Source: Exophiala sp. HKRS030
Lineage: Eukaryota; Ascomycota; Eurotiomycetes; Chaetothyriales; Herpotrichiellaceae
Assembly (NCBI GenBank): GCA_023897205.1
Contig: JAHWDD010000002.1
Location: 3,348,001 to 3,412,000, forward strand
Direction of reading: 5' to 3'
Length of the DNA: 64,000 bases
Shown here: positions 1 through 10,335 of the stretch, piece after piece
Numbering within the stretch: the stretch's first letter is position 1
Layout: each line of letters opens with the position of its first letter
Notes under the pieces: model-generated
Told to the model about the DNA's origin: nothing
Seen by the model: the letters and a program-made list of their open reading frames with translations, nothing else
Databases searched by the model: none
Position numbers and translations under genes: made by a program

Positions 1-3000
1 GTGTGCACTGTGAATTGACGTCTATTTCGGCCAACTCTTAAGTGACGTTGATGGGTCAACTTTACTGAGTATATATATGTACATAATAGAGCCGAAATTG
101 GTAAGATGTCCAAGGCATATCATTGTAAAGATGCATTTTCTTTTACTCTACTCCGTAACAATCTCCTCGTAACATCTTTTGATCATGGGAGGCCTGTTAC
201 ACGAATCCGTACCGTACCGAGTTGATGAACGAAGTTGCCTTAGCGTGGCGTAACCGTCCCAGCACCCCAATATTTCCCGTAGGATAAATAACCCTTGGTA
301 CAAGTTATCTTTGCCAGAAGAGGATAGTGATGCGGACAGTGGCGTTTGTTTTAAAGCCGTGTGTGGTGTTTTTTTGGTTTCAAAAAAGACAAAAACAATA
401 AGCAGGGCCTGAAAACACCTACTCTCAAGTAGGAAAGTATTTCAGGAACAGGAATGACAGGCCTCCTTGGTTACCTACAAGTAAATACGCAAGGCCCTGG
501 GTGGGAGATTTCAATTTCATGTGGCTGGGACGGCAAAGCGAGCCATGCAATCTAAAAAAGTGTAACTGTACGAGAAAAGATCATTGAGGCGTGCCACCGA
601 CGAAGACAGACAATGCGAGTTTTCGTTTAGCCAGCTACTCGGTATGATGCCTAGGAAGTTTGTTTGTTCCCCACCGTACGAGGAAGTTGTGTAAGGGAGG
701 GCGAGCAGTGAACTTGACTACTGTACGGGGTCATCCGTAGGTAGCTTGGACTTCTCTGAAAGAAACTCGGACTCTCGGTCTCTGAACTCGTGCGAAGATT
801 TGCTGTCTTTGATTCAAAGTCACAAGGTTCAAGGTTGTTTCTGGACGGGAGGAGAGGGGAGGGGGTGTTTTGGTTTTGCGCGCTCGCAACATGTAGTACA
901 CTTTTATGCCTAGTTTCGCCCGCGGTCCCGGGGGCCTTGGGGATGCGGCTTGGGAGGGGGCAAAAGTGTGACGAACATCCAAAGCCGAAAGCGCCGAGTG
1001 ACGGGGCCTGATGATGTTAGCTGAAAAAAAAACAAGGTGGTGAAAGCTAGCAGAGGGATCAAAGGCCAAGGTCCAACGCCCCCGTCGTTGCTCGTGCTCG
1101 TACTCGTACTGCGTACCCGTACAGGGGGAGGGTTGGCCACTGGTTTTGAAAAAAGCAGCCAGATATTTTTGATTTCCAATGACTTACCACCTGGGTACCC
1201 CGTAGGCAACTAAAAAAAAGGGACGGAGACGGAAGGAAAAGAGAGAGTACGACGTGTTTGTTTCCGTACTCCGAACGAACGAACGAACAAAGACGACGAC
1301 GACGTCCGAGCCGAGTTGACGTACATACTTATTGCTCGGACGACGGAAAGTCACTGAGCAAGGGTGAATTTCTTTCCGGATACCCGCCAAGACCCGACCG
1401 CGACCGCGCTTTTCTAGCTTTTGGAAATGGACTGGATGGATCAAGGATATCCCGGATACTCTACCCCGTAGAGAGGGTCTGATCTGATGTTGGGATTGTG
1501 AAATGGAGACAAAAGACATCGGAATGATAAAGTACGCATGGTACGCACGGGACGCGAATAACACGCGTTCTTTTTGAACAATACACCCGACTTTGTAAGT
1601 AAAGACACGGCACACGGCATGCGGCACACCACGCCACGCCATGACATGCATACAAATCGAGTGATTTGGCTATCGAATGGCTAGCGTTGAGACTCCGTTG
1701 CTCCGTATGAGGTTAATCGAAGGAACCGGAAGTCAGGACGAGCCGAAGCGGTCACGGAAGGATAAAAGAAGGAATTCAACGATCCTGGTTTCGCCGCAAG
1801 TCAAGTTTTGTGGCCTTGGGGTCCTGGAATCAATCCTTGATCCTTGACTGTTCTGCCAGGAATACCCGGTGAGGATGGATGGGGATCATGCATGCATAAT
1901 CCCAAAGAAAAAGGTGGTCGATGGACGAAACACCGTTCAAAGATGCGCCATATCCGTCTATGGAGTACGGGATATGTACTGTAGCGAATGTACTCCGTCC
2001 GACCTACCCTATGTATCCTTTTTTGTTGTTTTGTTGTGTTTGTCTCGTCTCCTTTCGAAGGAATCGGCCTTGCACATGCACCATGCATCATCTACACAGC
2101 CCGGTCCTTGCTTGGATGGAGGAATGAATGCATGAGACCCATGGAGCAGGTAGGTTAGCTTTGTCCCCCTGTATGTACTCATACGGTACGGGTACTATGG
2201 AGTAGGCCGATTCCTTTTCATGTTCCCAACACACCTTCCTTTTTCTCTCTTTGGTAGTTCGGTGGATTGTTCCGCTCAGTAATGGAGTAACGGTGTCAGG
2301 CAGGACAGGATTCTCCAAATGACCGCCAAAGGATCCTTTCGCTACTTTTTGTCGCTGCAAGGCTTAGTGCTTTCTGTTGTAGGATGATCGACAGGGGGAA
2401 GGGGAGGGGGAGGCTCGGGACGACCAAGACACAAAAGACGACGACGCAGACGACGACGCAGACGAAGACGCGGAAAGCATACAACGACAACCAAAGACAA
2501 CACATCCATGTCGACATTACGAGTACAAGATGATGGTGGTTTGACGAAAAGGATTCAACAACAATACGACTCCGCTTTCATCTGGACAATGGCGTGTACG
2601 CGGTTGATCCGGACGTGTACTTGGTGCGGGTACGAGGATGAGGAACGAGTATGTACATTGGTTTGATCCACTGCTAAGGTATATCCTGGTTAGGAGAAAA
2701 CGCTACATGCCCTACAGTATCTCTAGATACCCTTGATGCTATAGGCTATGCACACTGATATTACAGCAGAGGAACAACAGCTTAAGTGCATGTGACACTG
2801 GACAACGATCACACACTCCTTGTCAGGGGCGTGTTTGTAGGTTTTCATTCGTTGGCAAGAGAAGGATGGTGAAACGGCAACAGGTCCTGGATGTATTTGG
2901 TTTTGCGAAGCCATCTCAAAGGTCATTTGGGCATCACCGCCATGTGAAGATCCATTTTTTTTATACAGTACACTCATCCCTACCTACGGTAGATAGGTAC

Positions 3001-3442
3001 GGAGGGGGAACAGTGTAAGTGGTTATTTGCAGTCACGAACCCTTCACAAGGAACCCCTTTTGGACACTCTTATGGCCAGGTGACTTTTTTTTTGCAATCC
3101 GAAAATCCCAACGTGGATTGTATGGTCACGAAGGAACACTGTCAACGAGTCACTATGACGATGACGGACTGCAAGAACGGAATGGACAGAGACAAATATC
3201 TCTGAACTTTAGGTATTCAAACATGAAAATCTGGACTGATAAAAGATGGCTCTCAAAAAAAACGACGCTGCGATTCGCTTTCTCATTCTATCTCTCCCCT
3301 ACTACCTGACTCGGGTGTCGGTGTTCTTTTTTCTCTCTCCCCTTTCCATCACATCTATATTGACAATTCACTCTTTTCGAGGATACCAAGAGTAGTTGAA
3401 AAAAAGGTGAAAAAGTTCTCTGTTCAAGGGGTTTTTTTTTGA
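1..3442. other. Gene-free region left of BAT1
   Basis: No open frame here has convincing protein character; the longest with an ATG (about 155 codons near 1184-1651, minus) is about as long as chance allows and is rich in Arg, Val and Phe without recognisable domains. Visible features are a short CGAA tandem run near 1274-1288, a GACGAC/GCAGAC-rich stretch near 2430-2470, and near-matches to the TACGGAGTA word around 1261, 1970-2000 and 2165-2190. It is probably the 3' flank of BAT1 plus the upstream region of a gene beyond the left edge. Confidence 0.6.
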
Positions 3443-4825
3443 TCAAATCTTTACACTCCATGGATGATCCTCATCGCCATACTGTATACCCTCGATCCAA
3501 CCCTTCATTCGGAGAGCGATCTCCCCCGCCTCCTCGGTCGGCTTCAGGCCGCAATCCAGCATGCGGTCCCTCCAGGAGATCTTCCTCACGGGCGCCACGA
3601 TGGCGGCGGTGCCGGCGCCGAACACCTCGATCAGCCGTCCGTCGGCCTCGGCGTCGGCGAGTTCCTGCATCTTGACGTAGCGCTCCACGACCTTCCACCC
3701 TTCGGGCTCGAGTCGCTCGCGGGCCAGGGCGAGCACCGAGTCCCGCGTGACGCCTTCGAGGATGGTCCCGTCCAGGGGGGCCGTCAACAGTTCCTTTTGT
3801 CCCGTCTCCTTGTTCTTGATGCACACAAACAGGTTCATGGTGCCGACCTCGGTGATGAACTCTTCGGGCCCAAACAGCCACAGGTTCTGGTGGAGACCCT
3901 TTTTCGCGGCCTTGAGTTGCGGCACGATGCACGGCGCGTAGTTGGCGCCGAGTTTCTTGTCGCCCACGCCCCCCGGCCACGCGCGCACGGCGTAGTCGGT
4001 GGCCTCCAGGGAGATGGCCTTGAACCCGGTCGGGTAGTAGGGGCCCACGGGCGACGCGATCACGTAGAGCAGGGCAGAGCCCGGTGGGCCGACCCCCAGC
4101 GTCCGCTGCGTCCCGATCAGCGTCGGGCGGATGTACAGTGAATAACCCTTTTCGGACGAGATGAACCTCTCGTCCAACCGGCACAGTCGGCCGATCAGCT
4201 CCGTCAGCTTGTCCCCGTCGAAGGTGGGCAGGGCGATGCGGGCGGCCGACTTGTTCATGCGGGCCATGTTCTTGTCCGGGCGGAAAAGTCGCAGCGAATC
4301 GTCCTTGGCGCACTTGTACGCCTTCATCCCCTCGAAGCATTCAAAGGCGTAGTGGAATACGCATGTCGCCGGGTCGAGGGAGAGGTTCTGGTAAGGTGTG
4401 ATTCTCGGTGCCAGCCAGCCTTGTCCGGCCGTCCATTCGATAGATAGCATGTGGTCTATATGGCACAATAGAGTAAGTTCTTGTACTTTTTCAAATTTCT
4501 GCATCTTGGCGGCATGGGTCACTCTTTTTCCTTTCTAACACGTGTGTGTTGTTCCCCCCAACGTACCTGTAAACGTCCTCCCAAAGACGAGATCTTGATT
4601 CGCCACGAGGGATTTGGGGGTGATTGTTTCTGTGACTTCGACCCTTGACGGGTCGATTCCCGGTAGCTTGGATTGGAGGTCATCGTCGAGTGCCAGAGCT
4701 TCTAGCCTCCTGCGGGACAGTGAGAATTGTCTGGACGCGAGTGATATCCGTGTGGAGGATGGTGTGAATGTTGCTTTTGTAAGACTTCGTGCGCAGGGCG
4801 TGCGCAATAGCCGAGGGAGTGACAT
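3443..4825 (-). CDS. BAT1: Branched-chain amino-acid aminotransferase, mitochondrial
   Basis: PLP enzyme interconverting leucine, isoleucine and valine with their 2-oxo acids, using 2-oxoglutarate/glutamate. Two exons: 4567..4825 and 3443..4455, joined over a 111-nt intron with a GTACGT donor. The join restores TFT-DHMLSIEW, the conserved entry to the fold, and gives 423 residues, normal for fungal BCATs. The ATG at 4825 is the first in frame; the frame stays open upstream to 4882 without another ATG. Residues 1-40 are rich in Arg, Ser and Leu and nearly free of acidic residues, as in a matrix-targeting peptide. Lys254, just before LGANYAP, is the expected Schiff-base lysine, and EVGTMNLFV fits the class IV aminotransferase signature. 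The targeting peptide suggests the mitochondrial isoform, although fungi often have a cytosolic paralogue as well. The family call is firm; the isoform name is an inference. Confidence 0.93.
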
Positions 4826-5556
4826 GGTGTGTATTTCAGTAACTGCGGAGGGACGACCAGAGAGGGAGGAGAGGGAGAACAAGGGACGCCAGTGAGGGTG
4901 AGGACGCGCTGCGCAGTATATTTGTCAAGACGCAGACAGTGGCTATCTTGTAGTGTTGTAGAATGTCAATTGGAAGGGCGCCGGGGGTTGTACCGAGTAG
5001 ATGTACGGAGTAGGTGATTCATATCTCTACAAAGACCTCGAACGACTCGATAATACAAAAATGTCCCCCGGCAATCGGAGGTTCGGCACTTGGCGCCGCC
5101 AGGAACATCTAATCACGTAGAGAAACAAGGGCAAAAGGCCCATGAACGCCGGCGATAACCGTCAATGGCCCGTAGCTTCAAAGTACTACTCATAGGTACT
5201 CCGTATGACTGTGATAACTTGCCCCCGGAGTCTTCCAAGTATCCCCGAAAGCGGCGACCAAGTTCCATGAATTGCTGACGAGATCAAGCCCAACACAGCA
5301 TCTACTGAATGGGGTATTCGATATCAATTTGTATTCTGTACTTTTATATGTTATTCACATGTTGTAAGGAAAACATTCTGCATTACTATTTTCGTGACGC
5401 ATGACTCGCGTAGCGACGAATGCGGTGTTGAATCTCGTCGAGGTACTCCGTGGGAACCCCCAAGGTAGAACATATATCGCTGTTTGCCTATGTCGGTCAT
5501 TGACTACTCATGTCGAACCGGGTATAGAGCTTCCAGTTGTTCATCTAATGAGACTG
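4826..5556. promoter_or_regulatory. BAT1 upstream region
   Basis: The 731 nt between the BAT1 start and the 3' end of the SurE-like gene must hold the BAT1 promoter. Two exact copies of the intergenic word lie here: TACGGAGTA at 5004-5012 and its complement at 5197-5205, with a one-base variant near 5444. I see no further gene. Confidence 0.5.
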
Positions 5557-6694
5557 TTAGCTCAGCCAGCCAGCACCAAATTCTTTGTCATAGCTCTTAC
5601 CAGTCAGTTCGTTTCTAACTCTGACTCTCATCTTTGAGTCGGGGTTCTCAAAAGCCACGACTGAAGTCATAGCGGCACGAAGAGCAGCTTGGTCATGCCC
5701 AACAGGAGCATCGTAGTCGATGCTAAAGACAGACACGGAGCCATAGCAGCCTCCATTCACCACAGGGGTCTCTCCGGGCAAGGCACAATTGCCGTTGATG
5801 CACCGATTGAGCGCAGCCGTCACCTTATTGCCATACTTAAACAAGCCTGTCGTGGCGTTGTAGACGGCTTTGTCAGTGAAGGCACCACCATTAAGTCGAG
5901 TCTGGATGAGAGGCGGCGCCACACAAGAATCATTCGTAAGCGATGTGATGAACGGGAAATTCACACTACAAGGTCGGCGGTCAGCATGCTGTGGAAGAAT
6001 GGAAGTGAGAAAAGACCTACTTCAGTCCATAACCGAGTGGCATCAGCCGCTTCCCGGGCGCGGTACCGTTGACCAGTGCATTCACGACACTGACAGCCAG
6101 TTGAGCATGGATAGTAGCCGGATCAGGTTGGCCAGACTTAGTCGTCTCGTTGATCCAGGTGTAGGCACGTTGTTCACTGTTGCCTCCGGAGTAAGAGATG
6201 GCAGGAAGATTTCGTCCAACAGCACCATATGTTCCACCCATCGTCCCAGACAAGGTATAGAGGAATGGTCCCAGATTGGTGCCGTAATTTGGTCCGCCAA
6301 CATAGAGATCGATGCTTCTATTGCCGTAGTAATTCGGGAGGACAAAGTCCAGGGCAACAAATGTGCATGCCGCCGGGGTGCCATTGTAATACCAAATATC
6401 TGGATCCTTCGGATCACGACCGAGCGAGGGAGCACCAGCCGGAATGAGGTCGTACTCGGAAGGCCTCTCAAGTTTGTTCGAACTCGTGAATGATGATCGA
6501 CCACCTTGACCGCTTTCGTCATCTGCTGGCGCAACAATCAAAACTTGGTGTCCCGATGCTTTCAGAAGACGGCAGAACTCTCGAAGTTGAGCACTTCCGA
6601 AACCATCATCATTTCCCATAAGGATATTGATGGCGGAAGAGGTGCCGACGAGGCCACAGGCCGCAAAGACGGCAGAGAGAGTTGAGAGCTTCAT
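5557..6694 (-). CDS. Secreted SurE-like phosphatase/nucleotidase
   Basis: Member of the SurE family of metal-dependent phosphatases (5'/3'-nucleotidase or acid phosphatase activity). Exons 6021..6694 and 5557..5965 are separated by a 55-nt intron with donor GTAGGT and acceptor TGTAG; splicing turns GYGLK into GYGL-NVNFPFIT and gives 360 residues. Residues 1-21 form a signal peptide ending near SSA, so the protein is secreted or vacuolar, unlike cytosolic bacterial SurE. Metal-site motifs are NDDG (28-31) immediately after the signal peptide, and GGPNYGTN (133-140). The C-terminal part contains several cysteines, consistent with disulphides. The fold is clear; substrate preference cannot be read from sequence. 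Confidence 0.88.
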
Positions 6695-7257
6695 GCTGGT
6701 AGGCGTCTTAGTGTTGCGCTGGACACGGCGACCGATTCATCAGAGCAGAAGCTACAACGCCCAGTAAAGCAAGCACTGGCAAGCGAGCAATGTCTCGTGC
6801 TTTATAGCTTCATTGGGACGGCTCATACTGGAGCTCTCGCCGGACGACAGGTCAAGCTCTCTAAGATCTGCACATCTCGTCATATCGTTGGCGGAACTTG
6901 ATTGTATGGTGGTATCCGTTGTATCCATCGACATGCCACATTCCGGAAGTAGCTTAGTCCCTTGTAGAGATGATTGGCTGTGATAAGAGATTCGGCGACC
7001 TGCGATCGCTTGGGATTATGTAGGTACGAGGAAGACGACTCGCATCCCAAAGCCTCAGGAACAGTCGGCAACTGATCCACTTCCTAAAACCTCGGCTACT
7101 CGTATGCACGTTGGAAGGAGTGACTCTGTGAACTATTGCTGTCTTCAACGAGACCCACGAAGCCATTTTAAGTAAGCTTAACCATTCAACTATCCCAAGA
7201 CGTCTTCGTCTGAATGCCCTAATTCGGCTAAAATGCTGCTCCCAACCGACGACTAAC
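6695..7257. other. Spacer between SurE-like gene and SCY1
   Basis: 563 nt between two minus-strand genes: the promoter of the SurE-like gene and the 3' end of SCY1. No ORF with protein character and no repeat is visible. Confidence 0.5.
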
Positions 7258-9990
7258 TTATAGCAGTGACTCGTATTTGTCCAAGCCCGACTTCTTTGGT
7301 TGTACAGACGGTTGAGAGGTAGTTTGCGGTTGTAGTATATTCGTTGAGGCTCCAATAGGAGGCGGCGATGCCGTTCCAACATGATAGTTCGGCTGCTGCC
7401 TTTGTGGCCAGGCATTTGTTTGCAAATTGGACTGTGGTGGAGGTGCTATACTTGGAGACCATCCTGGATTCTGCCCAGGCCTCGAGCCTGGAGGCGGTGG
7501 AAGCTGCCATGCATTATTCGAAGTCGGCGGTGGTGATGCGATAGATTGTGCAGGTCGTGGAGACATATGTGATGACGGTTGTAGAACCTGAGGCTGACTC
7601 GCCATGGGAGCAGAAGATGCGCCCCATATTGAAGAAGAGGATTGTTGGGGCTGCAAACTCGGGAATGTTGATGCGCTGATATCGGGTGTGATAGATCGAG
7701 ACGCAGGCTGTGGTTGCAACGTGGCGAGATTTGAAAGGGGATTACCTGAAGGGGGTGGACTTTTGGTCTGAGTGTTGGCCGAAGACCATGAGAAGGAAGG
7801 TGGGTTAGGAGTCAGCCTTTCTCCCTCAGAAAGAGCACCAGCGAAAACATCATTACTCTGAGTGCCTTTACCCCCAAGAACCAGCTTCTCAAAGTCCTCT
7901 TCTGGACTGAGCTCGCCGTTCCTAACGGCACCGGTGTTAGTGTTTGTGAACGTGATGCTAGTCCGAGACTCTCCTGGCCGGGTGGAAGACATTTCTTGCA
8001 ATTTGCGCATCTGCTCACGTTCAATCTTTGCCGTCAGAGACTTGATGACATCCATGTAAGCCTTGAACTGGGAGAGGTTGAGAAGAGGTCCTAGGCAGAA
8101 GGTCCATAGAATAGGCATTACTTCAATGGCCAGGAAGTCGGTGTCAGCAACTGTGCCAACCTGCCGAAAAACCTTGAGGGCAGCCATCATGACAGCTGGT
8201 TCTTTTGTTTTTATGTTGTTCAGTAACGGAACTACTTTTTCCTGCATGGTAAACTTGTCAAGGTTAGAAACATTCCTGTCAGGTTTCTCCTGCTGGTTTG
8301 AGCCCGTGAAGTCATCATCACTTGTGTTCATCTTGTGGATTGAGACACCGCAGAGAACTGCAAGGGCCTCAAGACCACGAACTTTGATGGCAAGACTACT
8401 TGTTTTGCTGAAAACATTGGCGACCACAGGGAAGAGGTCGTGCTTGACTGTGGAAAAGTCAATGAGAGGTAACACAACCGGCAAGGTCTGCAAAGCTGCA
8501 TCGGTCAGGGAATGTGTTGGTGATTCCATCGCAACATGAACAATGGGTAAGACGTCCTCCTTGAATTGTCGGGCCGAGCAGTTGTCGGCAACGAGTTGAA
8601 TGTTATTGAGCACTGCCAATAATGCGGCCTCCTTGCTGGTGTCACGTTCCTCTGACTTGGCTTTAGAGAGAAATATCTCTCTCATCCTTGGAAGAATCTT
8701 ATCTGAGACAACTTCTTTGCCGGACGGGATGACTTTGATGATATGGAAGATGTTCTGCATGATCAACGGCAGCAATTCTTTGTCCTTCATCTCGTCCAGG
8801 AGAACACTCAGAATCTTCTTCTCAAGCACCGAGGGTGGAAATTGAGGCATGACTCGACCGAGGCCTTTCATGAACTGTGATTTTTCCGCAGGTGTCTTCG
8901 CAGGTAGAGCGTCAAGGAACCTGATGGTATTGACCAAGATGTTATCGAAGTATTCAGACTGTTGAAACTCTGTCGCGGTCAATCGTTGTGCAGGCCTTCT
9001 GGCGAGCATGCGTGGGAGTGTGACATTGAGTTCTCTTGGCAAAGTACCTTCGGAGAGGTAATTGTTGGAGCCAGATGGGAGCATGGAAGGAGTGTTGAAG
9101 ATCTTTCTATAGGTGGATTGGTTCCCATGCGTTTCAATAGGGGATCGATGGGGCTTTCTGTAGCAGGCTAGAATGACAAGCCCGAGTGAGAAGATGTCCG
9201 CGGAGAAATTAATGTTGGAATCAAGGACAAAGTCAGGGGAGGTATAGTCGAGCTCAAGCTGCACCATGCGCGGAAGCCGAGAATCGTGGTAGAGGACTTC
9301 GGAGAGTGATATCTGTGGGACTGCTTGATGTCCCTCTGCTCCATCAGCTGGACCAGCAAAACCTAGCCCAGATATCTTCCAATCAGATTTTGCGTTGATC
9401 ATAATAGCATCCGGTGTCAGATTGCCATGTACCAACTTGGCCGAGTCATGCAAAAATTCCAATCCTTTGGCAACCTGTAGGAGGCCTTTCTGGACCTCTA
9501 GCTCGTCTATTTCGATATCCTGGAGAGCTCTAGAGGTGTTTGCGTCAAGACCGGAAGTAGACCTCGAATAGCCGCTACCACTTCTGCTTTCAGAGCGATC
9601 TTTCTGAGCAAGAGCCGCAGATAATGAACACACGACTGGTTCAGTTGCGAACATAAGGCCGCCATTCCGGGTCTCTTCCACTGGCTCTACCAGTTGTAGG
9701 ACCGAAGGGTGGCGCAGACGGGCAAGGATGCTGGCCTCCTTTTTTAGTCTCTCGATAACTTCATCCTGAATCTTGCGAATCGATGTCGAACTAGTTGCAC
9801 GTGCTCCAAAACCAGAACTGTTGATATCTAGAGACTTCCGTTCGAAGACAAAGACAGATGCTTGAGCACCTGTGCTCTTCTTCTTCGCATCAAATAGTGT
9901 CCATGGCCCGACAGTTGCGGAAGATTGTTTCGAAATTTCATAGTTGGAGCTGATATTGGATGTGAAAGACTTGAAAGCGGATGCGAACAT
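7258..9990 (-). CDS. SCY1: SCY1-family pseudokinase (SCYL2-like)
   Basis: Single exon, 910 residues, starting at an ATG (9988-9990) with the typical opening MFASAFKSFTSNISSNYEIS. The N-terminal 340 residues have a protein-kinase fold in which key catalytic residues are replaced: HGNLTP (188-193) stands where HRD is expected and SGLGFAG (207-213) where DFG is expected, so catalysis is unlikely. Residues about 340-670 look like helical HEAT repeats. The last 200 are Pro/Ser/Gln-rich and end in LDKYESLL. In animals SCYL2 (CVAK104) acts in clathrin-mediated traffic between trans-Golgi and endosomes; yeast Scy1 and fission yeast Ppk32 belong to the same family. A trafficking-scaffold role is therefore inferred from the family. 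It is transcribed divergently from DPP3. Confidence 0.9.
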   Translation of the reverse strand: MFASAFKSFTSNISSNYEISKQSSATVGPWTLFDAKKKSTGAQASVFVFERKSLDINSSGFGARATSSTSIRKIQDEVIERLKKEASILARLRHPSVLQLVEPVEETRNGGLMFATEPVVCSLSAALAQKDRSESRSGSGYSRSTSGLDANTSRALQDIEIDELEVQKGLLQVAKGLEFLHDSAKLVHGNLTPDAIMINAKSDWKISGLGFAGPADGAEGHQAVPQISLSEVLYHDSRLPRMVQLELDYTSPDFVLDSNINFSADIFSLGLVILACYRKPHRSPIETHGNQSTYRKIFNTPSMLPSGSNNYLSEGTLPRELNVTLPRMLARRPAQRLTATEFQQSEYFDNILVNTIRFLDALPAKTPAEKSQFMKGLGRVMPQFPPSVLEKKILSVLLDEMKDKELLPLIMQNIFHIIKVIPSGKEVVSDKILPRMREIFLSKAKSEERDTSKEAALLAVLNNIQLVADNCSARQFKEDVLPIVHVAMESPTHSLTDAALQTLPVVLPLIDFSTVKHDLFPVVANVFSKTSSLAIKVRGLEALAVLCGVSIHKMNTSDDDFTGSNQQEKPDRNVSNLDKFTMQEKVVPLLNNIKTKEPAVMMAALKVFRQVGTVADTDFLAIEVMPILWTFCLGPLLNLSQFKAYMDVIKSLTAKIEREQMRKLQEMSSTRPGESRTSITFTNTNTGAVRNGELSPEEDFEKLVLGGKGTQSNDVFAGALSEGERLTPNPPSFSWSSANTQTKSPPPSGNPLSNLATLQPQPASRSITPDISASTFPSLQPQQSSSSIWGASSAPMASQPQVLQPSSHMSPRPAQSIASPPPTSNNAWQLPPPPGSRPGQNPGWSPSIAPPPQSNLQTNAWPQRQQPNYHVGTASPPPIGASTNILQPQTTSQPSVQPKKSGLDKYESLL

Positions 9991-10335
9991 CGCAGCCTTG
10001 TTGACAATTTTGCGGTCGAAGGCTACCAGAAAATTGATTAATAACTTTGATTGATGTCAAGTTTCCATGCTAGAATGTATCTCGGTCTTCTTCGACTTGG
10101 AACTCTTTGAGATTTGGCGTTAGACAGACACATACGTCGATGAAACTCGTGGAGGCTGAAGAGAGCAATGAATGGCACGTTCCACTTTCCTGGAAACGGT
10201 CGCCACACCTTCCTCTTTAGCAGCACAGCCTCGTCATGTCGGTTCGCAGCCTCGCGGGGACGCTCATCATCGACCTGCCTGCACCTGCTCGTGGTAGACT
10301 GACTGACCGTTCGTTTTACTTACATCTACTCGTAC
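9991..10335. promoter_or_regulatory. Divergent promoter SCY1 / DPP3
   Basis: 345 nt separate the ATG of SCY1 (minus) from the first in-frame ATG of DPP3 (plus); the gap is 447 nt if DPP3 starts at 10438. Both promoters must lie here. Pyrimidine-rich tracts precede the DPP3 start. No specific operator is recognisable. Confidence 0.6.

Noticed and set aside
1184..1651. 155-codon minus-strand ATG frame in the left gene-free region
   Set aside because: Length is near chance expectation, composition is unlike proteins and no domain is visible.
3464..4141. Long plus-strand frame opposite BAT1 exon 2
   Set aside because: It is the antisense shadow of a well-identified gene with strong codon structure.
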